DNA from: Bacillota bacterium | GTDB taxonomy: Bacteria; Bacillota; Clostridia; Saccharofermentanales; DTU023 | Direction: 5' to 3' | Assembly (NCBI GenBank): GCA_023389255.1 | Contig: JAEWER010000034.1 | Span: forward strand, 1 to 7,455 | Length of the DNA: 7,455 bases | In this document: positions 1-5,559 of the stretch, piece by piece | How the letters are laid out: each line of letters opens with the position of its first letter | How positions within the stretch are numbered: the stretch's first letter is position 1 | The notes under the pieces: model-generated | Seen by the model: only the letters and a program-made list of their open reading frames with translations | Database searches by the model: none | Told to the model about the DNA's origin: nothing | Made by a program: the position numbers and the translations under genes

Positions 1-2
1 GA

Positions 3-521
3 TTAGTATATATTGATGAAAATAATAGAAAAATGTCAGGGAAAAAGATATATGATTCAATTTTGGTAGGTATGAGTGATGAAGAAATATTTGAAAGAAT
101 AAAAAAGAATAATCCATCGATGTTATCATCGATTAAAAACAGGATAGAAACATTTACCCATTTCATGAAAAACCTTGAAAATGGCTATATTGTAGAAAAT
201 GTAAAGACAGATAATTTAGGTGGTAAAGTCAATTATTTTGTTGTTCAAGATGATAATGGCAACTATAACCACTTAGGCATTAAATCTGAGAATGGCATAG
301 ACATTATCGATGGATATAACGAGAACACTAGCAAGTTGATTACATATTTCAAGAGAAAAGACAATATTTATTTCGATGGTTCAAAAATACACGAAGATAT
401 AACACTGATTGAAGTTTACGATAGAGACCTTGAATCTTATATCCCATTCTCTTTTGATAAAGAAAAGAATGAACGGTTAAGAGATAACAGACCACCCAAG
501 GGGCAAGGCTTGATTAGGTAA
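3..521 (+). CDS. 3' end of an unrecognised protein, cut by the left edge
   Basis: I do not recognise this protein. The first ATG is at 33, but the frame stays open back to base 3 (LVYIDENNRK precedes the Met) and no Shine-Dalgarno sequence lies in front of 33. I therefore read it as the C-terminal part of a longer protein. If 33 were the true start, the product would be 162 residues. What is visible, numbering from Met33: a charged, Lys/Asn-rich N-terminal part, then an alternating hydrophobic/polar stretch around residues 50-110 that suggests beta strands, and an Arg-rich tail ending RPPKGQGLIR. There is no signal peptide and no membrane segment. The A+T-rich composition differs from the housekeeping genes to the right and fits accessory or mobile DNA. 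A rho-independent terminator follows 12 bases after the stop. The reading frame is fairly secure, the function unknown. Confidence 0.55.
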   Translation, partial: LVYIDENNRKMSGKKIYDSILVGMSDEEIFERIKKNNPSMLSSIKNRIETFTHFMKNLENGYIVENVKTDNLGGKVNYFVVQDDNGNYNHLGIKSENGIDIIDGYNENTSKLITYFKRKDNIYFDGSKIHEDITLIEVYDRDLESYIPFSFDKEKNERLRDNRPPKGQGLIR

Positions 522-532
522 CAGAAAACAGA

Positions 533-556
533 AGTGCTAATTAGCACTATTTTTTA
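533..556 (+). terminator. Rho-independent terminator after the left-edge gene
   Basis: A perfect 6-bp stem (AGTGCT / AGCACT) with an AATT loop spans 533-548 and is followed by A and a run of six T. It starts 12 bases after the stop codon at 519-521. This separates the left-edge gene from the next one, which must have its own promoter. Confidence 0.85.
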
Positions 557-560
557 CCAC

Positions 561-588
561 TTGCGGTATTTATAGCTAAGAAGATAAT
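561..588 (+). promoter_or_regulatory. Possible sigma-A-type promoter for the 172-residue gene
   Basis: TTGCGG at 561-566 and GATAAT at 583-588 are separated by 16 bases and lie between the upstream terminator and the gene at 663. The -10 matches the consensus at five of six positions, but the -35 matches only in TTG, so this is a tentative call. The resulting untranslated leader would be about 70 bases. Confidence 0.3.
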
Positions 589-662
589 TATAGTAACAAT
601 GAGAGAGATTGGTTAAATCAATTGAAAGATATATGAGAAAACAAGAAATGTAGAAAAACAAC

Positions 663-1181
663 ATGAAAGAGCTTTATTTCAGAAAAATTCCTAAAACTAG
701 TTATACAAATTATATTTCGTGCCAAGAAGCCTTGAATACGCCAGATGAAAATGGTGAGATGGCTGATTGGCATTCACTTGTCTATTGGTCATCGCCTAAA
801 CCTAACCAAGAAATACCGCTTTATCACAATCCTTTACTTGATAAAGAGGGTATTGAATACAGAAAAATTCAGTATTCAGAAGATAAGGTTCATATAGCTA
901 ATTTCGCAAGAGCTTTTGCAGATTTTGTTTATTTGAAAAGGAAAAATCCTTTAACACTAAAAATACTAGATACTCATTGTGATGCAATGATCTTTGATGA
1001 TTACAAGCAGGAGCTTTATGAGTTAGTAAAAAAAATGCAAGAGCGAGATAAAGAGCATAGCTATAAACAATTTGTCAGATATTCATTTTTTGAGTGGTTC
1101 AAAAGAGATCGTGAGTTTTGGGATAGTCATGATATATATGTTGATCCAAAAGATTTAGAGTTGGAGATTGTTAACTTATGA
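663..1181 (+). CDS. Unrecognised 172-residue protein, possibly the antitoxin-like first gene of a two-gene cassette
   Basis: I do not recognise this protein with confidence. The start at 663 is the first ATG after an in-frame TAG at 651, but no good Shine-Dalgarno sequence precedes it. The protein is soluble and rich in aromatic and charged residues. Landmarks are ADWHSLVYW (34-42), HIANFARAFADFVYLKR (77-93) and an aromatic, charged C-terminal part (YSFFEWFKRDREFW, 140-153). The middle landmark loosely recalls the 'P-E-R-A-x-x-D-x-x-Y' stretch of AbiEi-type antitoxins of AbiE toxin-antitoxin pairs. That is a weak resemblance by eye, not an assignment. The stop codon overlaps the next start as ATGA (1178-1181), the usual mark of translational coupling in toxin-antitoxin and other two-gene cassettes, but the partner is broken. 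The gene is A+T-rich and lies in the accessory part of the window. Confidence 0.7.
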   Translation: MKELYFRKIPKTSYTNYISCQEALNTPDENGEMADWHSLVYWSSPKPNQEIPLYHNPLLDKEGIEYRKIQYSEDKVHIANFARAFADFVYLKRKNPLTLKILDTHCDAMIFDDYKQELYELVKKMQERDKEHSYKQFVRYSFFEWFKRDREFWDSHDIYVDPKDLELEIVNL

Positions 1182-1240
1182 ATTTATTACCGTATCCAAA
1201 AAAGAATCATTCTATCTTTGCCCGTTCGCAGGAGCTGTAG
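1178..1240 (+). pseudogene. Truncated start of a coupled second gene (20 codons)
   Basis: The ATG overlaps the upstream stop codon as ATGA, so ribosomes leaving the 172-residue gene would probably restart here. The frame encodes MNLLPYPKKNHSIFARSQEL and stops at TAG (1238-1240), far too soon for a normal partner protein. After that TAG the same frame stays open to about 1350, and the +2-shifted frame is open from 1159 to about 1320, but neither continuation resembles a known protein. A 32-base terminator hairpin begins at 1273. The simplest reading is that the 5' end of a real gene survives here and the rest was lost by deletion or replacement. A genuine small peptide cannot be excluded. Confidence 0.4.
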
Positions 1241-1272
1241 ACTTCATTTATTTGTGCAAAACATACAAAAAC

Positions 1273-1308
1273 AGGGCTGAAAATTTGTGCGAATTTTTGG
1301 CTCTTTTC
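1273..1308 (+). terminator. Strong rho-independent terminator
   Basis: A 14-bp stem joins AGGGCTGAAAATTT (1273-1286) to GAATTTTTGGCTCT (1291-1304) across a GTGC loop. The few differences from perfect complementarity are all G-U pairs when read as plus-strand RNA, and TTT follows. Because the wobbles work only in that direction, the plus strand is the likely transcript. It would end the two-gene cassette at 663-1240. Confidence 0.65.
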
Positions 1309-1687
1309 TATGCCTTTTAGTAGCAAAAACTTGAGTTTATGGGGTTAATAAGATAAAATATTAGCATGTAAGTTGCAGGCTAACAGAGTAACACCTACTG
1401 ATACTAACACAGATAAATAGTTACTACAAGCCAAAACTTATTTTGTATCTTGACAACTGCATAGCTATCTTGCGGATACGAAACTATGTCTTGCGATGAC
1501 CCGAGTATGACTGACGTCCTCGGAGAGCAACAGGAATAATATCAAAGGGCAAAGATACGGTAGCGGCAACAGACCGAACAGGATAGGTTGCCAAATATGA
1601 TTACGCAAAAGCGTTTTCAGCTTGCCCATTTTAATTGTGTAAATCGTAGCTATGTATGTTCCTAATTTCCACACGTTTTTTTGCATT
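1309..1687. other. Intergenic stretch with nested inverted repeats and no convincing gene
   Basis: No well-supported gene is visible here. The section 1450-1620 is unusually rich in inverted repeats. CCGAG/CTCGG (1501-1505, 1519-1523) encloses GAC-TGAC-GTC. GGCAAC/GTTGCC (1565-1570, 1587-1592) has a 16-base loop. ACGC-AAAA-GCGT (1603-1614) is followed by TTTTC. Two related copies of a CTAT..CTTGCG motif lie at about 1462-1478 and 1483-1496. On the minus strand a hydrophobic frame of up to 78 residues (1701 down to 1465, or 54 residues from Met at 1629) crosses the whole area. It has no ribosome binding site, and its longest form starts inside the tRNA terminator. The area could be a structured RNA, a remnant of a mobile element or a small membrane-protein gene. 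I cannot decide between these. Confidence 0.35.
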
Positions 1688-1716
1688 AAAAAACGCCACA
1701 TTCCCAGAATATGGCG
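1688..1716 (-). terminator. Rho-independent terminator of tRNA-Ser
   Basis: Read on the minus strand, CGCCATATTC (1716-1707) pairs with GAATGTGGCG (1703-1694) across a three-base loop, with a single G-U pair, and is followed by six T (1693-1688). It begins four bases after the CCA end of the tRNA, which is where a tRNA transcript would be expected to end. Confidence 0.85.
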
Positions 1717-1719
1717 CTA

Positions 1720-1812
1720 TGGCGGAGAGTGAGGGATTCGAACCCTCGTTGCATCTTTCGACACAAACACGATTTCCAATCGTGCACCTTCAGCCATCTC
1801 GGTCAACTCTCC
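1720..1812 (-). tRNA. tRNA-Ser (anticodon GGA)
   Basis: The 93-base minus-strand sequence folds into a complete class II tRNA. The acceptor stem is GGAGAGT/ACTCTCC with discriminator G and a genomically encoded CCA. The anticodon stem is CACGA/TCGTG around loop TTGGAAA. There is a long variable arm, as in serine tRNAs, and a T arm GAGGG-TTCGAAT-CCCTC. The anticodon GGA (plus-strand 1775-1777) reads UCC and UCU serine codons. The gene lies 73 bases behind nagB on the same strand but has its own promoter-like sequence and terminator. The 3' end faces the accessory DNA on the left, the side on which tRNA-targeting elements integrate, but I see no second copy of the tRNA 3' end within the window. 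Confidence 0.97.
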
Positions 1813-1835
1813 TTGGCATCTTCACGATCTAGATA

Positions 1836-1863
1836 AGCATAACAGAAAGAGAACAGACGTCAA
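1836..1863 (-). promoter_or_regulatory. Promoter of tRNA-Ser
   Basis: On the minus strand TTGACG (1863-1858) and TATGCT (1841-1836) are spaced by 16 bases and lie about 24 bases upstream of the mature tRNA 5' end. This is a good sigma-A-type promoter in the right place. The -10 element overlaps one arm of a perfect 9-bp inverted repeat (ATAAGCATA at 1833-1841, TATGCTTAT at 1875-1883). Confidence 0.65.
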
Positions 1864-1885
1864 GAGAGAAACGGTATGCTTATTG

Positions 1886-2617
1886 CTAATCCTCGATCAG
1901 TGAAGCAGCTTCCTTGTCTAAGAGAACAGTTACATCGGGATGTAATTGCAGAATAGAAGCGGTGCACTGTGGATCTACTTCGCCGTAGATCATAGCTTCG
2001 ATAGCTTCTGCCTTGTCTTTACCAGAAGCGATGAGCAGAATTTTCTTGGCTTTCATAATAGTACCAATACCCATGCTGATAGCTTGACGAGGTACTTCAT
2101 CATCAGATGCGAAGAAACGTGAATTAGCTTCGATGGTTGATGCTTGCAAATCAGTTACATGAGTACCGCTGGTGAATAATTCATCAGGTTCGTTAAAGCC
2201 TATGTGACCATTTCGTCCAATACCTAGGAGTTGCAGGTCAACTCCACCAATATCTTCAATAGCGGTATCGTAATTCCAGCACTCTGCATCTAAGTCTTCA
2301 GCTATGCCGTTGGGGATGTGAATATTTTGCGGATCGATATCAACATGGCTAAATAAATTTTCTTGCATGAAATGGTAGTAGCTCTGATCGTGCTCTTTTT
2401 CCAAACCTACATACTCATCTAAATTGAACGAGCGAACACCTTCAAAAGAAATTACACCTTGCTGATACAATTTCACCAGTTCCTGGTATAAACCTACGGG
2501 AGAACTTCCTGTAGCTAAGCCTAAATTACACTCGTCTTTGCTAATAATCTGACTTGCAATTAAAGTAGCACCAGCTTTGGCTAAAGCTTCTTTGCTTTCA
2601 TACACATTAATAATCAT
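1886..2617 (-). CDS. nagB: Glucosamine-6-phosphate deaminase
   Basis: This cytosolic enzyme converts glucosamine-6-phosphate and water to fructose-6-phosphate and ammonium. It feeds amino sugars into glycolysis and drains the precursor of peptidoglycan amino sugars. The 243-residue chain shows the phosphate-binding LGLATGSSPVGLY (32-44), SFNLDEYVGL (63-72) and LGIGRNGHIGFNEP (131-144). Asp67, Asn136, His138 and Glu143 sit where the catalytic residues of B. subtilis NagB are numbered. The length matches the short Bacillus-type enzyme rather than the 266-residue allosteric E. coli form. The start is fixed by AGAGGGGG five bases before the ATG, and MIINVYESKEA is a typical NagB N-terminus. No nagA or phosphotransferase gene is adjacent, so the deaminase appears to stand alone upstream of the tRNA. 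I see no clear cre box, but a 7-bp inverted repeat lies just upstream. Confidence 0.97.
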   Translation of the reverse strand: MIINVYESKEALAKAGATLIASQIISKDECNLGLATGSSPVGLYQELVKLYQQGVISFEGVRSFNLDEYVGLEKEHDQSYYHFMQENLFSHVDIDPQNIHIPNGIAEDLDAECWNYDTAIEDIGGVDLQLLGIGRNGHIGFNEPDELFTSGTHVTDLQASTIEANSRFFASDDEVPRQAISMGIGTIMKAKKILLIASGKDKAEAIEAMIYGEVDPQCTASILQLHPDVTVLLDKEAASLIED

Positions 2618-2621
2618 ATTT

Positions 2622-2629
2622 CCCCCTCT
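2622..2629 (-). promoter_or_regulatory. Ribosome binding site of nagB
   Basis: On the minus strand AGAGGGGG sits four to five bases before the ATG at 2617-2615. It is strongly complementary to the 16S rRNA tail and fixes the nagB start. Confidence 0.8.
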
Positions 2630-2659
2630 TGTTTATCACTAAGAATTTTTTTACTAACT

Positions 2660-2695
2660 TATTGCACTAACGCTAGATAATACTATTTTGCAATA
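2660..2695. repeat. Inverted repeat upstream of nagB, possible operator
   Basis: TATTGCA (2660-2666) and TGCAATA (2689-2695) form a perfect 7-bp dyad with a 22-base spacer, 43 to 78 bases upstream of the nagB start. That position suits a promoter-region operator or an mRNA leader hairpin. The sequence does not match a GntR/NagR-type operator I can recall, so the regulator is unknown. Confidence 0.35.
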
Positions 2696-2771
2696 TAAAC
2701 TAGATTTTTGCAGTTAAAAGAAGACTAATAGTGCTTTAGATACAGCCAGGTAGAAGTGGTTTGTTAAATTG

Positions 2772-2820
2772 ATTTACAACTCTGCATCTTCCCTTGTAAA
2801 TATAGTAAAACTGACTATAT
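2772..2820. repeat. Two overlapping inverted repeats in the divergent nagB / acyl-CoA synthetase gap
   Basis: ATTTACAA (2772-2779) and TTGTAAAT (2794-2801) form a perfect 8-bp dyad. It overlaps by two bases a second perfect 7-bp dyad, ATATAGT (2800-2806) and ACTATAT (2814-2820), which has a 7-base centre. They lie in the middle of the gap between the two divergent genes and could be binding sites for a dimeric regulator. A+T-rich DNA gives such dyads by chance fairly often, so this is tentative. Confidence 0.35.
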
Positions 2821-2908
2821 GTACAGCAAATGAACCAATAGACTTAGCTAGTTTACGAGAAATAATTCTTTTTAAGCCATAATTTAGGAATGGATTTTTG
2901 CTGTCGTG

Positions 2909-2914
2909 TATAAT
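2909..2914 (+). promoter_or_regulatory. Possible -10 element for the acyl-CoA synthetase operon
   Basis: TATAAT is an exact -10 consensus about 117 bases before the coding start. No convincing -35 lies 16-18 bases upstream, so this is either a promoter needing an activator or a chance match. If real, it gives a leader of about 110 bases that contains the competing hairpins at 2937-3002. Confidence 0.35.
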
Positions 2915-2936
2915 TCACAACATTAAAGGAATGATA

Positions 2937-3002
2937 GTTCAGCCCCACGAATATAGCGCTGACGGTGCAAATAACTGAACGCTAATAAGTAAAGTGCGTT
3001 CA
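2937..3002 (+). promoter_or_regulatory. Leader with two mutually exclusive hairpins before the acyl-CoA synthetase gene
   Basis: GTTCAG (2937-2942) is complementary to CTGAAC (2975-2980). The overlapping TGAACGC (2976-2982) is perfectly complementary to GCGTTCA (2996-3002). Only one pairing can form at a time. The second hairpin has a 13-base loop and is followed by TTTATT, a weak terminator-like tail, 20 bases before the ribosome binding site. A further short pairing TCAGC/GCTGA (2939-2943, 2958-2962) is possible. The layout resembles an attenuator, but I do not recognise a known riboswitch or T-box consensus in it. Confidence 0.35.
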
Positions 3003-3022
3003 TTTATTGGACGATTAGACTT

Positions 3023-3027
3023 AGGAG
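3023..3027 (+). promoter_or_regulatory. Ribosome binding site deciding between two adjacent ATG codons
   Basis: AGGAG lies three bases before the first ATG (3031) and six before the second (3034). The second spacing is closer to the usual optimum, so the protein may start MTDYKYPLND rather than MMTDYKYPLND. Confidence 0.7.
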
Positions 3028-3030
3028 TGA

Positions 3031-4812
3031 ATGATGACTGATTACAAATATCCGTTAAATGATGCTTATCTTGCTACTGATTTGCGTGATCTATTGCGTA
3101 ACTCTGTGCGCAAATTTGGCGATACAGCAGCCTTCAAAATCAAAGATGAACGTGTCTTAGGCAAAAAAGTTAAATTCGATCGTCGTGGGTTGCCCAAAAG
3201 AGCATCAAAATACATTGATGTTTCCTATGCAAAATATGCAGACGACGTCAATCGCTTAGGCCAAATTATGATGACTGAGTTTGGCAAAGATATAAAAGTA
3301 GCCATAATCAGCGAAACCCGATATGAGTGGTACGTTAGCTACTTAGCAACGGTTAACGGTTTGGGTGTTGTCATTCCCCTAGACAATGAATTGCCTGAAG
3401 AAGAGGTTATGAATCTTCTGCAACGTTCAGAAGCTGATGTGATAATCTTCTCGGGTAATCGAGCAGAGATGATTGCCAATATTAGAGAACAAGTGCCATC
3501 CCTTAAACATTTTGTAGCGATGGACCAAAAGAAAACCGCAGATAGTGACTACTATTTTTGGGATTTACTCGAGGTTGGTGTTGCCACCTCTTTTGTAGGC
3601 AGTTATATCAACCAAGAGATAGATGCGCAAAAGATGAGTGTTTTGCTGTTTACGTCTGGAACGACAGCAGGATCCAAGGCTGTAATGCTAAGTCATAACA
3701 ATCTCTGCGACAATATTTATAATATGTTGCGTTTAGTGCAGGTAACGAATGAAGACACGTTGCTCTCAGTGTTGCCCTTGCACCACACATATGAGTCAAC
3801 CTGTGGCTTCTTAGCTGCTCTGAGTGTGGGTGCTACAATTTCTGTTTGCGATGGACTTCGTTATATAGTCAATAACTTGCAAGAATCAAAGGCGACAGTA
3901 ATTTTAGTAGTGCCCTTGATGTTGCAAGCATTTCATAAGAAGATTTGGAAACAGGCGATGGCTAGCCTTGTCACAAAATATTCTTTCCTATCCATGCTCA
4001 AGATATCTGACATGATGGTCAAAGTTGGATTTGACAAGCGAAAAGTGTTCTTCAAGAAAATTCACAGTACTTTTGGTGGCTATTTGAGAATGATTATTTG
4101 TGGTGGAGCACCAGTGGAAGCACAGTACATCAAAGATTTTGAAACACTTGGCTTTACTTGTTTTCAGGGATACGGACTAACTGAATGTTCGCCTATTTTG
4201 GCGTTGAATCGCGATCAATACTCTAATCCTGCCTCTGCTGGGTTACCTATGCCTGGTACAGAGATTAAATTGATCAATACGGATGAAAATGGTATTGGTG
4301 AAGTTATAGCCAAAAGCAGTAGTGTCATGTTGGGATACTATCGTGATGAAGCTAAAACTAAAGAAGTCATAGACGAAGATGGCTATTTCCACACAGGCGA
4401 TTACGGTTATTTCGACGAAAATGGTTTCTTGATTTTAACTGGTCGTAAAGCCAATATCATCGTTACAGCCAATGGTAAAAATATTTTCCCCGAAGAGCTA
4501 GAATTCTTGCTTTCCGAATACGATATCGTACAGGAAGTTGTAGTGACGGGAAAACGTAACGACAAAGATGAAGTGGAGTTGTTTGCCTATATCTATCCCA
4601 ACATGGAGTTTGTAGAGAAAGTACCAGAATTAACCAAGAGTAAAATCGACTCGCTGGAATTACGTGCTGCTATTAGCGATGTGATCAAACAGGTTAATAA
4701 ACGTGTATCACACTACAAACACATCAAAGATTTTGCGATTCGTACCACTGAATTTGAAAAGACAACCACAAAGAAAATTAAGCGCCGTTTGGTAGAACAA
4801 GATAAGCAATAG
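3031..4812 (+). CDS. AMP-forming long-chain acyl-CoA synthetase-like enzyme
   Basis: This is a member of the ANL superfamily of adenylate-forming enzymes. Such enzymes activate a carboxylate with ATP to an acyl-adenylate and pass it to CoA or a carrier protein, probably at the inner face of the membrane. The 593-residue length fits FadD-type synthetases. Motifs in order: P-loop FTSGTTAGSKAVMLSH (207-222), YGLTECSP (381-388), HTGD (454-457), LTGR (469-472) and the C-terminal TTTKKIKRR (578-586) with the probable catalytic Lys582. The P-loop departs from the usual TTGxPKG (here TTAGSKA), a variant I believe occurs in clostridial relatives. AGGAG at 3023-3027 is three bases from the ATG at 3031 but six from the ATG at 3034, so translation may begin at 3034. 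The FabG-like gene follows after three bases. Fatty acid is the likely substrate class, but the exact one cannot be read from sequence. Confidence 0.9.
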   Translation: MMTDYKYPLNDAYLATDLRDLLRNSVRKFGDTAAFKIKDERVLGKKVKFDRRGLPKRASKYIDVSYAKYADDVNRLGQIMMTEFGKDIKVAIISETRYEWYVSYLATVNGLGVVIPLDNELPEEEVMNLLQRSEADVIIFSGNRAEMIANIREQVPSLKHFVAMDQKKTADSDYYFWDLLEVGVATSFVGSYINQEIDAQKMSVLLFTSGTTAGSKAVMLSHNNLCDNIYNMLRLVQVTNEDTLLSVLPLHHTYESTCGFLAALSVGATISVCDGLRYIVNNLQESKATVILVVPLMLQAFHKKIWKQAMASLVTKYSFLSMLKISDMMVKVGFDKRKVFFKKIHSTFGGYLRMIICGGAPVEAQYIKDFETLGFTCFQGYGLTECSPILALNRDQYSNPASAGLPMPGTEIKLINTDENGIGEVIAKSSSVMLGYYRDEAKTKEVIDEDGYFHTGDYGYFDENGFLILTGRKANIIVTANGKNIFPEELEFLLSEYDIVQEVVVTGKRNDKDEVELFAYIYPNMEFVEKVPELTKSKIDSLELRAAISDVIKQVNKRVSHYKHIKDFAIRTTEFEKTTTKKIKRRLVEQDKQ

Positions 4813-4815
4813 ACT

Positions 4816-5559
4816 ATGAAGCATGTTTTATTAACAGGAGCAACAGGTGGAATAGGGCAAGCGATAGCTTCAGCTATCGCTTTGCATTTTCCTGAGACAC
4901 GAATAACTCTGTGGGGGAAGAAAAACAAAGAAGTCCTAAATCAATTGCTTCAGAACTTAAATTGTTCAAAGCAAGCGGAAAGAGTGGCAGGTGAACTATT
5001 AGATCTCTCATCTCTGACAGAGGTGAGAGAGGGTTTCAAACGTGCTGAACAAAAATTTGGTTCTGTTGATACTGTTATTTTTAATGCTGGAATAGCGCAA
5101 AGATCTCTACTGCAAGATATGACCGAAGCAGAGATCTTTGAACAGGTGCAAGTTAATTTATTGAGTGCGATATGGCTAGCTAAGACGACCATCCCATCTT
5201 TGTTGCAAGCTGAAAATGCACAATTAATTCTCATTTCATCGATGTGGGGAGAGATTGGTGCAGCGATGGAAAGTGTCTACGCTGCAAGCAAAGGGGGGTT
5301 GATTGCGTTTGGCAAATCTCTTGCTAAAGAATTAGGCTATTCAGATGTCAGAGTTAACATAATCACCCCTGGTGTTATAGCAACACCGATGATAGCTGAC
5401 TATAGCGCAGAAGACCTAGAGAGTTTAAGACAAGAAACACCTGTTGGTCGTTTAGGCAACCCGGAAGATGTCGCTGAATTAGTTTCTTTTTTGCTGTCAG
5501 AAAGAGCAAATTTCATTACAGGACAAGTTATTGGTTGCAATGGTGGATTCGTCATTTAA
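4816..5559 (+). CDS. FabG-like short-chain dehydrogenase/reductase
   Basis: This is a classical short-chain dehydrogenase/reductase of 247 residues, a soluble NAD(P)H-dependent enzyme. The cofactor motif TGATGGIG is at 7-14 and NAG at 90-92. The catalytic tetrad falls at the spacing of FabG: Asn114, Ser142, Tyr155 and Lys159 (YAASK). VNIITPGVIATPM (180-192) and the ending FITGQVIGCNGGFVI are typical of 3-oxoacyl-ACP reductases. It begins three bases after the acyl-CoA synthetase stop with no clear Shine-Dalgarno sequence, so it is probably translated by coupling. The pairing suggests reduction of a 3-oxoacyl thioester in lipid metabolism. The SDR family is broad, however: B. subtilis YmfI, which reduces a modification on elongation factor P, has the same architecture and is an alternative. 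A perfect 10-bp inverted repeat lies within codons 15-23. Confidence 0.88.
   Translation: MKHVLLTGATGGIGQAIASAIALHFPETRITLWGKKNKEVLNQLLQNLNCSKQAERVAGELLDLSSLTEVREGFKRAEQKFGSVDTVIFNAGIAQRSLLQDMTEAEIFEQVQVNLLSAIWLAKTTIPSLLQAENAQLILISSMWGEIGAAMESVYAASKGGLIAFGKSLAKELGYSDVRVNIITPGVIATPMIADYSAEDLESLRQETPVGRLGNPEDVAELVSFLLSERANFITGQVIGCNGGFVI
4859..4882 (+). repeat. Perfect 10-bp hairpin inside the start of the reductase gene
   Basis: AAGCGATAGC (4859-4868) and GCTATCGCTT (4873-4882) are exact complements around a TTCA loop. The hairpin could be extended by GC/GC across a one-base bulge. It begins 43 bases after the start codon, within codons for QAIASAIA. It may be a by-product of repetitive Ala/Ile codons or may pause ribosomes early in the gene. 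Confidence 0.5.

Noticed and set aside
1450..1478. TTGACA at 1450-1455 as a promoter
   Set aside because: The -35 is perfect, but no acceptable -10 follows at 16-18 bases (GCGGAT at 17), and no gene lies downstream on the plus strand.
1521..1527. CGGAGAG match to the 3' end of tRNA-Ser (1723-1729) as an attachment-site repeat
   Set aside because: Seven bases is too short, and the neighbouring bases do not match.
1465..1701. Minus-strand 78-residue hydrophobic frame as a gene
   Set aside because: Its first Met lies inside the tRNA-Ser terminator, and neither that start nor the internal ATG at 1629 has a ribosome binding site. I kept it only as a possibility in the description of the intergenic stretch.
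2861..2874. AGAA-ATAA-TTCT followed by T-run as a terminator
   Set aside because: The stem is only four A/T-rich pairs, too weak to support.
4713..4928. Minus-strand 71-residue frame
   Set aside because: It lies opposite the end of the acyl-CoA synthetase and the start of the reductase, both of which have clear family motifs.
4950..5234. Minus-strand 94-residue frame
   Set aside because: It is antisense to the FabG-like reductase core and has no recognisable motif.
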